Made by a program: the position numbers and the translations under genes. This document shows positions 1 through 6,357 of a stretch of DNA of 6,627 nucleotides, piece by piece; positions within the stretch are counted from its first letter, which is position 1; each line of letters opens with the position of its first letter. The stretch lies in contig RFPF01000172.1 in NCBI GenBank assembly GCA_009926295.1, positions 1-6,627 on the forward strand, written 5' to 3'. The DNA comes from Planctomycetia bacterium. GTDB taxonomy: Bacteria; Planctomycetota; Planctomycetia; Pirellulales; UBA1268. The notes beneath the pieces are model-generated. The model was given only the letters and a program-made list of their open reading frames with translations, was not told the DNA's origin and made no database searches.

Positions 1-2450
1 TTGGCGATCGAGTACAGCAGCCCGACGAAGTCGTGGGCGAACACCTCGAGGATCGTGGTGCGTTCGGAACTCTCGTTGTCGAAGAGGATGCGGGCGGGCA
101 GCTCCGGCACCGCGCGGGGCAGGGGGGCGAAGGGATTCCAGCGACGCGCGAACGCCGGCGGCTCGTCCGCCTTCACGGCGGCGCGGATCGCGGCACCGAT
201 CTCGGCCAGCCGGTCGGCCGGCGGCTCGCCGACGAAATCGGGGTCGTGGACCACGAAGTGGTCGAGCACGAGCCCGCCGGCGAGCGTGTTGATGTCGGCG
301 GCGAGGATCTCGAGCCGCTGGCTGGTGATCGCCCCCGTCACCCTGTGGAAGATTCCCGGCGCGACGCTCTCCCGGGTGCCGACGGTGATGGCCAGCGTCG
401 AGGTGTCGCCCTGCCAGCGCGTGGAAACGACGACGCCCTCCCCGGGCAGCCGCACGAGCTGCCGCAACTCCTCGACGATCCGCTCGGCCGCGGTGTCGCG
501 CAGGTACGACCGCGGCAGTTCGCGGGCGACCGACACGACCGGGTCGTCGGGGTCGAGGCCGCCGAGGAGCCGGGCGAGATCCCTGCCGTGCCGTTCCGCA
601 GCCACCGACGGGCTCTCGCCGTCGAGGACCCCCAGCGTGCGGAAGTGGAGATCGCCGAGGAGGTCCGACTTCCAGCGGGTCCAGGTGCCGGGGCCGACGG
701 CGGCGACGTCGGCAGCCGTGAGCACCGTGAACATCCGCAGCACCTCGGGCGACCCGACCTCGCGGGCGAACCCCACGGCGATCCCGGGATCGCCGACGTC
801 GCGACGGAAGGCCACGTGCGCCATGGCGAGATGCCGCAGCACGAGGAACTCGATCACTTGCGCCTCTTCGTCGGGTAGCACGAAGCGGGCCGCCACGTCG
901 CGGGCGATCCGGGCGCCGACCTCGCTGTGATCCTCCACGAATCCCTTGCCGAGGTCGTGGATCAAAAGCGCGAGGAGCACCGTGCGCTTGCGGCCGACCT
1001 GCCGCCACACGCCGCCCAGCCAGCCGCCGTCGTTCGCGAGCTCGACCGCCTTCTCCACCGCCACGATGCAGTGCTCGTCGACGGTGTACTTGTGGTAGTT
1101 GTTGAACTGCAGCAGGTGCCGTGCATGGGCGAACTCGGGGATGATCCGCTCGAGGAGCCCGACCTCGTGGAGCCGCCGGAGCGCCGCGCCGAGTCCTGCG
1201 GGCCGATCGAAGAGGGCGAGGAACCGGGCTCGCGTCTCCCCGTCGATCTCGGGAGCTTTCGCGGCCCACGACCCCGAGGCGGATCGCACGGTCTCCCACG
1301 TCTCGGCCGCGATCGGCAGGCCGTAGAGCATCGAGAGCTCGACGAGCTGCACCACGAGCGCGGGCCTGTTCGCCATCGCGGCCGCCGCGGCGGGCAGGGC
1401 GGCGACGTCGGCCGGACCCACGCGGAACAGGCCCGCGACGCGGTGGCCTGCGAGGCCTGCGATCCAGCGGCCCACCGTGGACCGCCGGCGCAGCCGCTGC
1501 ACGAGCGTGTCGGCCACCTCCGCCACGCGTCGCGTGTGACCGAAGTAGCCGCGCATGAACCTCTCGACTCCCAGCAGCCCCGCCTGCTCGGTGATCCCCC
1601 GCCGGGCCGCCAGACGCACCTGCTCGTCACGGGTCAGGTCGTCGGCACAGCGGCCCGCCGCCAGATGGAGGTCGTTCCGCACCCGCATCAGGAACTCGCC
1701 CGCGTCCCGCAGCCCTTCGGCGTCGTGCTTCGAGATCCCGCCCATGTGCACGAGGTCGTCCAGCGAAGTCGCCCCCCAGCCCACGCGGCCGAGCCAGCGC
1801 ACCAGCTGGATGTCGCGCAGGCCGCCCGGCGAACGCTTCACGTTGGGCTGGAGCAGCGCGGTGGTCTCGCCGTATTTCTCCGCCTCCTCCAGCCGCGCCT
1901 CCACGAGCGCGTCGATGCAGCGCCGGGGCGCCCGCCGGACGATCCCACGCAGCCCCGACTCGAGCCGCTCCAACAGTTCGGCACTGCCCGCCAGCAGGCG
2001 GGCGTCGCACAGCGAACTGAAGACGGTGGCGTCGTCCGCCGAGAGGCGGCACGCCTCCGCCACCGTCCGCACGCTCTGTCCGACCTCGAGCCCGGCGTCG
2101 TACAGGGCCTGCAGCAGCAGCCGCGCCGCGTCCGCCACCGCCCCCCGGGGTGGCGTCGCGTGCAGGATCATGAGGTCGACGTCCGAGTAGGGGGCCATCT
2201 CGCGGCGGCCGTAGCCGCCATGGGCGACGAGCGCCACCTGCCGGTCGAACACGCCCGATGACCCCGCCACCTCGGCGACGACGTCTGTCCAGGCCGCCAC
2301 GACGACCGCGTCGGTGAGGTCGCTCGCCAGCGCGCACGTTTGGATGCCGGGAGCGCCGGCCGCGTGCTGCGCGCCGACGCGGCTTCGGGCCTCGGCCACG
2401 GCCGCGGCCCGCCGGGAGAGGAGCGTGTCAGGCTGGGTGCCAGGGGTCAT
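1..2450 (-). CDS. glnD: GlnD, bifunctional [protein-PII] uridylyltransferase/uridylyl-removing enzyme (3' end outside window)
   Basis: Cytoplasmic glutamine sensor of the nitrogen-control cascade. In this family it adds UMP to the PII protein when glutamine is low and removes it when glutamine is high. Reading the minus strand from the ATG at 2450 gives 816 uninterrupted residues. The order is: a nucleotidyltransferase domain with the GGYGRREMAPYSDVDL motif at residues 78-93 (D90 and D92 as metal ligands); the GlnD-typical SPGGLRDIQ block at 207-215; an HD phosphohydrolase domain (H460 in YTVDEH, H498-D499 in LIHDLGKG, H508 in DHSE, H540 in LRHL); a first ACT domain at about 685-760; and the start of a second ACT domain at about 787. 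Full-length GlnD is usually 850-900 residues, so only part of the second ACT domain is missing. GGGAG lies 10 nt before the ATG. The start lies inside the end of the adenosyltransferase gene (23-nt overlap), so the two are probably translationally coupled. The identity is secure. Confidence 0.96.
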   Translation of the reverse strand, partial: MTPGTQPDTLLSRRAAAVAEARSRVGAQHAAGAPGIQTCALASDLTDAVVVAAWTDVVAEVAGSSGVFDRQVALVAHGGYGRREMAPYSDVDLMILHATPPRGAVADAARLLLQALYDAGLEVGQSVRTVAEACRLSADDATVFSSLCDARLLAGSAELLERLESGLRGIVRRAPRRCIDALVEARLEEAEKYGETTALLQPNVKRSPGGLRDIQLVRWLGRVGWGATSLDDLVHMGGISKHDAEGLRDAGEFLMRVRNDLHLAAGRCADDLTRDEQVRLAARRGITEQAGLLGVERFMRGYFGHTRRVAEVADTLVQRLRRRSTVGRWIAGLAGHRVAGLFRVGPADVAALPAAAAAMANRPALVVQLVELSMLYGLPIAAETWETVRSASGSWAAKAPEIDGETRARFLALFDRPAGLGAALRRLHEVGLLERIIPEFAHARHLLQFNNYHKYTVDEHCIVAVEKAVELANDGGWLGGVWRQVGRKRTVLLALLIHDLGKGFVEDHSEVGARIARDVAARFVLPDEEAQVIEFLVLRHLAMAHVAFRRDVGDPGIAVGFAREVGSPEVLRMFTVLTAADVAAVGPGTWTRWKSDLLGDLHFRTLGVLDGESPSVAAERHGRDLARLLGGLDPDDPVVSVARELPRSYLRDTAAERIVEELRQLVRLPGEGVVVSTRWQGDTSTLAITVGTRESVAPGIFHRVTGAITSQRLEILAADINTLAGGLVLDHFVVHDPDFVGEPPADRLAEIGAAIRAAVKADEPPAFARRWNPFAPLPRAVPELPARILFDNESSERTTILEVFAHDFVGLLYSIA

Positions 2451-2967
2451 CCGCCACATTCTCCCGTTTGTTGGCGACGCGTGCCAGCACGAACAGGAGG
2501 TCACCGAGGCGGTTCAGATATTCGATCGCGTTCGACGGGATCACCGTATCGAGCTGGGCCGCGAGGCCCACCACGCGGCGCTCGGCCCGCCGGCACACGG
2601 TGCGGGCCACGTGCAGGGCGGCTGCGGTGGGCGTTCCGGTGGGAAGCACGAAGCACTTGAGCGGCTCGAGCTCGCCTTCGTAGTGGTCGATCGCCGACTC
2701 GATGGCGTCGACCAGCTCCATGCCGATCCGCTCCGCCGCGTCGCCGGGCGTCGCCAGCTCCGCGCCCAGGTCGAAGAGCTCGCCCTGGATCCTCCGCAGG
2801 AGTTCGTCGAACGGCGCGGCCCCGGGAAACGTGCGGACGAGGCCGAGGTGGCTGTTGAGCTCGTCGACGGTCCCGAACGCCTCGATCCGCGCGTGGTCCT
2901 TCCTGACCCGCGGCCCGCCGAACAGGCCCGTCTCGCCGGCGTCGCCGGTCTTGGTGTAGATCTTCAT
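2428..2967 (-). CDS. pduO: PduO-type cob(I)alamin adenosyltransferase (ATR/MMAB family)
   Basis: Transfers the 5'-deoxyadenosyl group of ATP to cob(I)alamin to make coenzyme B12, for enzymes such as methylmalonyl-CoA mutase. The 179-residue protein is full length for the family. The N-terminal ATP-binding loop YTKTGDAGETGLFGG is at residues 4-18, followed by RVRKDHARIEAFGTVDELNSHLG at 20-42. The arginine-rich helix with ARTVCRRAERR is at 121-131, and EYLNRLGDLLFVLAR at 149-163. A small deviation is LPTGT at 108-112, where the family usually has LPGGT. The start is supported by an AAGGAG 8 nt upstream. The stop lies 23 nt inside glnD. No other cobalamin gene is visible nearby, so the pairing with glnD probably reflects co-transcription rather than a shared pathway. 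It is related in fold to EutT rather than to CobA/CobO. Confidence 0.96.
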   Translation of the reverse strand: MKIYTKTGDAGETGLFGGPRVRKDHARIEAFGTVDELNSHLGLVRTFPGAAPFDELLRRIQGELFDLGAELATPGDAAERIGMELVDAIESAIDHYEGELEPLKCFVLPTGTPTAAALHVARTVCRRAERRVVGLAAQLDTVIPSNAIEYLNRLGDLLFVLARVANKRENVADDPWHPA

Positions 2968-2975
2968 CGCGTGGG

Positions 2976-2981
2976 CTCCTT
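2976..2981 (-). promoter_or_regulatory. Shine-Dalgarno of the adenosyltransferase gene
   Basis: Read on the minus strand the bases are AAGGAG, with 8 nt before the ATG at 2967. This is the best ribosome binding site in the left half of the window, and it fixes the start of the adenosyltransferase at the residue immediately before the conserved KIYTKTGD block. Confidence 0.8.
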
Positions 2982-3007
2982 CGGGACGGGCGGGATGGCC
3001 CTATACT
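2980..3007 (+). promoter_or_regulatory. Candidate sigma70-type promoter of the TolB-like/proC unit
   Basis: TATACT at 3002-3007 matches the -10 consensus at five of six positions. The best-placed -35 is only TTCGGG at 2980-2985, 16 bp upstream and poor. A transcript from this -10 would start at about 3013-3015, on or next to the ATG at 3015, which would make it leaderless; only GGGCGGT precedes the ATG. The same 47-bp gap must also carry the start signals of the opposite adenosyltransferase unit. On the minus strand TATAGG at 3005-3000 overlaps this site, with no convincing -35. Confidence 0.35.
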
Positions 3008-3014
3008 GGGCGGT

Positions 3015-4163
3015 ATGACGAAAACCGGCAACCCATCGCTCATCGCCGCCGTCGTGTGCGCGGCCTGCGCCGCCGTCGGACGGGCCGAAGACCGGGCTCC
3101 GTCGGCGGCGCCCACCCTGTCGACGCTCGAGTCTGCCCATCTCTCGGAAGCCGTCCGCGTGACCGCCGGCCTCGCCAGGGCGGGCGAGGGGTATTTCGCG
3201 CCCGACGTCCGGAGCGTCTGCTATCAGGGCGTGCCGACCGACTACCCGTTTTACCAGATCTACGTCCAGCCCTTCGACGCGGCCGCGCCGGCCGTCGCGG
3301 CCCCGCGGCGGATCAGCACCGGCAGGGGCCGCACAACGTGCGCCTGGTTCTCGCCGGACGGTGCGCGGCTTCTCTTCGCGTCGAGCCATCTCGACCCGGC
3401 GCTCGACGCCACCGAGGCCGACGCGCGGGCCAAGGCCGCGGAGGACGCCCGCACCGGTCGCCGCCGCCGCTACCAGTGGGACTTCGATCCCGAGATGGAG
3501 ATCTTCGTGGCGTCCCTCGCCGACGGGCGCCTCGAGCGGCTCACCAATTCGAAGGGCTACGACGCGGAGTGCTCCTATTCGCCCGACGGGACGAAGATCC
3601 TGTTCGTGAGCGATCGCGACGGAGATCCGGACATCTACGTGATGGAAGCCGACGGCTCCGGCGTCCGGCAGCTCACCGACTCGCCCGGCTACGACGGCGG
3701 GCCCTTCTTCTCGCCCGACGGCCGCTGGATCGCCTACCGCAGCGACCGCCTCGAGAAGGAGATGCTGCAGATTCACGTGATGCGGGCCGACGGCACCGGC
3801 GACGTGGCGGTGACGAGCGGCAAGGGGGTGCACTGGGCGCCGTTCTGGCATCCCACGAAGCCGTGGCTCGTGTGGACCGGCGCCGACCACTCCGATCCCG
3901 ATCGACGCCCGAACTACGACCTTTGGATGGCCCGCTACGACACCCCGGACGACCGGTTCGTGGCCGGCACACCGCTGCGGCTCACCGACCACGAGGGGGC
4001 CGACGTGCTGCCGAGTTTCTCACCCGATGGCACGCTCCTCCTCTGGACCGCGAGCCGGGACGGCGGCGGCCGGTCGCCGGCCAGCCAGCTCTGGGTGGCC
4101 CGATTCGATCTCGGCAGCGTCGAGCGCGACCTCCCCGCGGTTTCCGAGCACGATCCACGATGA
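3015..4163 (+). CDS. Secreted TolB-like PD40 beta-propeller protein
   Basis: A 382-residue exported protein built of WD40-like PD40 repeats, as in the propeller half of TolB. The N-terminus has a Sec-type signal: K3, a hydrophobic stretch at about 8-21, and probable cleavage after VGRA at 24. It does not fit a strict lipobox, although there are cysteines at 15 and 18. Propeller blades show the SPDG turn at residues 113-116, 189-192, 233-236 and 336-339, each followed by a hydrophobic strand such as ILFVSDRDGDPDIYVMEADG at 195-214. A degenerate blade, PFWHPTKPWLVWTG, lies at 276-289. There is no TolB N-terminal domain and no peptidase or other catalytic domain, so this is probably a binding or scaffold protein in the periplasm; its ligand is unknown. 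Its stop overlaps the proC start (ATGA), so the two are co-transcribed. True TolB (Tol-Pal system) is unlikely because the length and neighbours do not fit. Confidence 0.88.
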   Translation: MTKTGNPSLIAAVVCAACAAVGRAEDRAPSAAPTLSTLESAHLSEAVRVTAGLARAGEGYFAPDVRSVCYQGVPTDYPFYQIYVQPFDAAAPAVAAPRRISTGRGRTTCAWFSPDGARLLFASSHLDPALDATEADARAKAAEDARTGRRRRYQWDFDPEMEIFVASLADGRLERLTNSKGYDAECSYSPDGTKILFVSDRDGDPDIYVMEADGSGVRQLTDSPGYDGGPFFSPDGRWIAYRSDRLEKEMLQIHVMRADGTGDVAVTSGKGVHWAPFWHPTKPWLVWTGADHSDPDRRPNYDLWMARYDTPDDRFVAGTPLRLTDHEGADVLPSFSPDGTLLLWTASRDGGGRSPASQLWVARFDLGSVERDLPAVSEHDPR

Positions 4164-4984
4164 GCCCACCGACGCAGTCCTCCGCCATCGCGATGGTCGG
4201 CGGCGGCCAGATGGCGCTCGCCCTCGCCGAGGGCTTTTGTCGCGCAGGCCACGTCGCCGCGGGCGACATCACGGTGTTCGATCCGAGCCCCGCCGCCTGC
4301 GAACGGCTCGCCGCGCGGGTGCCGGGCGTCAGGTTCGCGGCCTCGGCGGCTGACGCGGTGCGCGACGCACCGCTCGTGTTCCTGGCCGTCAAACCGCAGC
4401 AGGCGGCGGCGGCGTGCCGCGAGTTCGCCCCCGCTCTGTCGCGCGAGGCGGTGCTCGTGTCGATCGTCGCAGGATTGCCGTGCGCCGTGCTGGCCGACCT
4501 CGCCGGCACGCGTCTGGTCGTGCGGGTGATGCCGAACACGCCGTGCCTCGTGGGCCGCGGGGTGTCGGTCGTGTGCCGGACCGCCGAAGTCCCGGCCGAA
4601 CCCGCCGCCCGCGTCGGCTCGCTGCTGGCGTCGGTCGGCCACGTGCACGAGGTCGACGAGGCCCTCCTCGACGCCGTCACGGGCCTCTCGGGATCGGGAC
4701 CCGGATTCGTCGCTTTGCTCGTCGAGGCCCTCTCCGACGGAGGCGTGAAGGCGGGATTGCCGCGGCCGCTGGCCCTCGCGCTCGCCGTGGAAACACTGGC
4801 CGGAACCGCGGCGCTCCTCGAGCATACGGGCGAACACCCCGCCCAGATCAAGGACCGGGTTTCGAGCCCCGGCGGCACGACGATCGCCGGACTCGCCGTG
4901 CTCGAGCAACGCGGCGTGCGCAGCGCCCTGATCGATGCGGTCGTCGCGGCCACGGCTCGCGCGAAGGAACTCGGCAAGACCTGA
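4160..4984 (+). CDS. proC: Pyrroline-5-carboxylate reductase
   Basis: Catalyses the last step of proline synthesis, the NAD(P)H-dependent reduction of 1-pyrroline-5-carboxylate to L-proline, in the cytoplasm. The 274-residue protein has the family's usual length. The Rossmann motif VGGGQMALAL is at residues 13-22, followed by FLAVKPQ at 74-80 and the signature RVMPNTPCLVGRG at 122-134. The dimerisation/active-site domain has AVTGLSGSGPGF at 172-183, EALSDGGVKAGLPR at 189-202 and HPAQIKDRVSSPGGTTIAGL at 226-245. The position usually written GPAY/GPAF is GPGF here, a mild change. The ATG shares bases with the TGA of the TolB-like gene. No good Shine-Dalgarno is visible, so translation probably depends on coupling. 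The same frame stays open far upstream of 4160, but that part is Arg-rich shadow sequence and not protein. Confidence 0.97.
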   Translation: MSPPTQSSAIAMVGGGQMALALAEGFCRAGHVAAGDITVFDPSPAACERLAARVPGVRFAASAADAVRDAPLVFLAVKPQQAAAACREFAPALSREAVLVSIVAGLPCAVLADLAGTRLVVRVMPNTPCLVGRGVSVVCRTAEVPAEPAARVGSLLASVGHVHEVDEALLDAVTGLSGSGPGFVALLVEALSDGGVKAGLPRPLALALAVETLAGTAALLEHTGEHPAQIKDRVSSPGGTTIAGLAVLEQRGVRSALIDAVVAATARAKELGKT

Positions 4985-4987
4985 GGG

Positions 4988-5001
4988 CGGGGCCTACCCC
5001 G
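4988..5001. terminator. Short GC hairpin between convergent genes
   Basis: CGGGG at 4988-4992 pairs with CCCCG at 4997-5001 around a CCTA loop. It lies between and just into the tails of proC (plus) and the small basic gene (minus), whose stop codon sits partly in the loop. On the plus strand it is followed by GCTTTCGCTTT, a broken T-run; on the minus strand there is no T-run. It could be a weak bidirectional terminator or a chance GC inverted repeat. Confidence 0.25.
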
Positions 5002-5203
5002 GCTTTCGCTTTCCCTTCCTCGCGACCGCCTTCTTGACGGCTGCGCTCTTCGCAGCCTTCGGCTTGCGTGCCGCAGGTTTTTTGCCCGCCGGCCTGCCGC
5101 CGGATCGCTTCGTGGCGGCCTTCTTCTTCGCCGTTCCGCCGCCGAATATCGCGGACCAGTTCTCGGCGTACTTGCTCGTGCTCCCGACCCGGACGACCGA
5201 CAT
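4994..5203 (-). CDS. Small Lys/Ala-rich basic protein, histone H1-tail-like
   Basis: A 69-residue protein with two parts. Residues 1-23 (start MSVVRVGSTSKYAENW, then SAIFGGG) contain ordinary, uncharged-to-mixed sequence with aromatic residues Y12, W16 and F20 and the only acidic residue, E14. Residues 24-69 are a tail of Lys, Arg, Ala and Pro with KK-A-A-K-like spacing. In total there are 15 Lys and 6 Arg against one Glu. Such tails resemble the C-terminal domain of histone H1 and bacterial AlgP/HctB-like proteins, and they usually bind nucleic acid non-specifically; binding here is inferred from composition. The ordered-looking N-terminal piece may be a docking motif. AGGAG lies 8 nt before the ATG, and a good promoter lies upstream. 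That the gene is real is supported by this start context, but its function is not known. Confidence 0.8.
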   Translation of the reverse strand: MSVVRVGSTSKYAENWSAIFGGGTAKKKAATKRSGGRPAGKKPAARKPKAAKSAAVKKAVARKGKRKPG

Positions 5204-5211
5204 GACGTGCG

Positions 5212-5216
5212 CTCCT
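5212..5216 (-). promoter_or_regulatory. Shine-Dalgarno of the small basic protein gene
   Basis: AGGAG on the minus strand, 8 nt upstream of the ATG at 5203. It decides the start of a gene that would otherwise be judged on low-complexity sequence alone. Confidence 0.75.
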
Positions 5217-5234
5217 GATGGCTTTGAGAAGAGA

Positions 5235-5264
5235 GTCGTAGCGATCGCGGCAGCCCGCTGTCAA
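5235..5264 (-). promoter_or_regulatory. Sigma70-type promoter of the small basic protein gene
   Basis: On the minus strand a perfect TTGACA (5264-5259) is followed after 18 bp by TACGAC (5240-5235), which matches the -10 consensus at three of six positions including T1, A2 and A5. Transcription would start near 5228, leaving a leader of about 25 nt that contains the AGGAG. The -35 hexamer includes the TGA stop of the upstream oxidoreductase fusion (5263-5261), so the promoter begins exactly where that reading frame ends. The small gene can thus be expressed independently and strongly. Confidence 0.6.
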
Positions 5265-5620
5265 GAATCGCACGCCCTCGTGACGATCTCGAGAACGGGG
5301 TTCCCGAGGTTCTCCGGCAGCGGTGGACGACCGCGGGCGGCGTTCGACGCGGGCGAGCGGGCGGCCGGCACGAGGACCAGTTCGTTGCGGTCGCGGAGCA
5401 GGTGGGTCACGTCGAAGCTCCAACTCGGCAGACCGCCCCTCAGGTCGGGAAGCGGGATCCCGTTCAGGGCGACCGTGCCCGTGCCGGGATTCACGACGAC
5501 GAGGCGGACGGTCGCGCCGGGCTCGAGACTGGCGGGGCGGCCGAAACGCCGCCGCCAGTTCGTTCCTTCGCCCTCGGGCTCCCACGCGGCGACGAGACTG
5601 ATCGAGTGTCGCCGGGCCCG
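5261..5620 (-). other. C-terminal GH2-like sugar-binding jelly-roll domain of the oxidoreductase fusion
   Basis: The last roughly 115 residues of the frame resemble the jelly-roll sugar-binding domain of glycoside hydrolase family 2 and the small stand-alone versions I associate with planctomycetes. The pattern is W-RRRFGRP, then a strand VRLVVVNPGTGTVALNGIPL with the diagnostic N-G turn, then FDVTHLLRDRNELVLVP. No catalytic domain is attached. No in-frame ATG or GTG lies near the junction and there is no intervening stop, so as sequenced it is fused to the oxidoreductase rather than being a separate gene. A frameshift or lost stop near 5610-5625 remains possible. Confidence 0.6.
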
Positions 5621-6355
5621 CAGGACGACGGCCCTGCCGTAGGCCGTGCCGGCCAGCAGGGCCTCGGACCAGTCGCCGACCTCGTCGAGCGCGAGCGTGG
5701 TGACGGGAAGGGTGCCTGACAGCCGCGGCCAGAGTTCGGCCAGCCGCGGCCAGAGTGCCGCCCGCTCCGCCTGCGTCGGCAACGATGCGGCGTCGATGCC
5801 GCAGAGCGTCACCCCGCGCAGGATGAAGGGGTACACCGTCGTGGGCAGCTCGACGCCGCCGGCCATGCCCACGGCCGCGACGACGCCGCCCGGCGACACC
5901 GCCCGGAGGGCGTCGGCCAGGATCGTGCCGCCGACGGTGTCGATCACGCCCGCCCACCGGCCGCGGAGCAGCGGCTTCCCGGCGTCTTCGTGGAGGTCCT
6001 CCGGTGCGACGACCGATTCCGCGCCGAGGGCGGCGAGCGTTGCGCGGAGCGGGGCCTTGCGGCTGCAGGCCACCACGCGGCGACCGGAGGCGGCGAGCGC
6101 GGCGACGGCGATCATCCCCACGCCCCCGCTTGCGCCCGTCACGAGCCACGCGGCGTCCGGGGCGGGCGCGTTTCGCGGCGGGGCCACGCGCGCGATCCGA
6201 TCGAGCGCGAGCAGGACCGTCAGCCCGGCGGTGCCGAGCGACATCGCCGCCACGGCCGAGAGCGCGGCAGGCCGCGTCACGATCGCCTCGGGCGGCGGCC
6301 GCAGGAGAGTCGCGAAGGCTCCCGGCCGCGTCTCGCCGAGCCCGTTCCCGGTCAC
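5261..6355 (-). CDS. acuI: YhdH/AcuI-type NADPH oxidoreductase (acrylyl-CoA reductase-like), N-terminus missing, with C-terminal jelly-roll domain
   Basis: A medium-chain dehydrogenase/reductase of the YhdH/AcuI group, zinc-free enzymes that reduce acrylyl-CoA to propionyl-CoA with NADPH. Homology begins at 6355 with VTGNGLGETRPGAFA, which corresponds to about residue 87 of E. coli YhdH. It continues through SLGTAGLTVLLAL, the NADPH loop TGASGGVG (6139-6116), WAGVIDTVGG and LPTTVYPFILRGVTLCGID to LLAGTAYGRAVVL, the normal family end. The whole N-terminal GroES-like catalytic part (about 85 residues) is absent. The frame stays open upstream to an ATG at 6625, but those roughly 90 residues are Ser/Arg-rich, do not resemble the family, and are antisense to an ATPase gene. 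After the oxidoreductase the frame continues without a stop for about 115 residues that form a separate domain (own entry). As drawn the enzyme is probably non-functional. The gene symbol is by family resemblance. Confidence 0.82.
   Translation of the reverse strand: MTGNGLGETRPGAFATLLRPPPEAIVTRPAALSAVAAMSLGTAGLTVLLALDRIARVAPPRNAPAPDAAWLVTGASGGVGMIAVAALAASGRRVVACSRKAPLRATLAALGAESVVAPEDLHEDAGKPLLRGRWAGVIDTVGGTILADALRAVSPGGVVAAVGMAGGVELPTTVYPFILRGVTLCGIDAASLPTQAERAALWPRLAELWPRLSGTLPVTTLALDEVGDWSEALLAGTAYGRAVVLRARRHSISLVAAWEPEGEGTNWRRRFGRPASLEPGATVRLVVVNPGTGTVALNGIPLPDLRGGLPSWSFDVTHLLRDRNELVLVPAARSPASNAARGRPPLPENLGNPVLEIVTRACDS
5720..5756. repeat. Tandem pair of a 16-nt repeat (21-nt period) inside the oxidoreductase
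   Basis: CAGCCGCGGCCAGAGT occurs at 5720-5735 and again at 5741-5756, exactly 21 nt apart. On the coding (minus) strand this gives two copies of LWPRL in the stretch LWPRLAELWPRLSG. By comparison with E. coli YhdH the protein has not grown longer here, so the repeat replaces rather than extends the family sequence. Confidence 0.7.
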
Positions 6356-6357
6356 CG
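6349..6357. other. Palindrome at the head-to-head gene junction
   Basis: CGGT (6349-6352) and ACCG (6354-6357) form a short inverted repeat around a single C. The minus-strand oxidoreductase homology begins at 6355 and the plus-strand ATPase homology begins at about 6351, so the breakpoint between the two truncated genes falls on this palindrome. Short inverted repeats of this kind are a common substrate for template switching or inversion. Confidence 0.55.

Noticed and set aside
1..2261. Long open frames on the plus strand (about 309 and 444 residues)
   Set aside because: They are antisense to glnD, whose minus-strand translation carries every family motif without interruption; the plus-strand products are Arg/Ser/Pro/His-rich with no recognisable domain, as expected of GC-rich shadows.
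2964..3992. A 342-residue minus-strand frame opposite the TolB-like gene
   Set aside because: It has no domain and is rich in Arg, Gly, His and Val in shadow-like patterns; the plus strand has a signal peptide and repeated SPDG blades.
3015..4163. Calling the propeller protein tolB of the Tol-Pal system
   Set aside because: No TolB N-terminal domain, and no tolA, tolQ, tolR or pal neighbours; only the PD40 repeats are shared.
3056..4984. A 642-residue plus-strand frame that could be read as a long fusion to ProC
   Set aside because: Its first 368 residues are Arg-rich shadow of the TolB-like gene in another frame; only the part from 4160 on is ProC-like and it starts at a normal ATG.
5000..5125. 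GC-rich repetitive stretch as a possible satellite or recombination site
   Set aside because: It is the low-complexity Lys/Ala tail coding sequence of the small basic protein, with no exact tandem unit.
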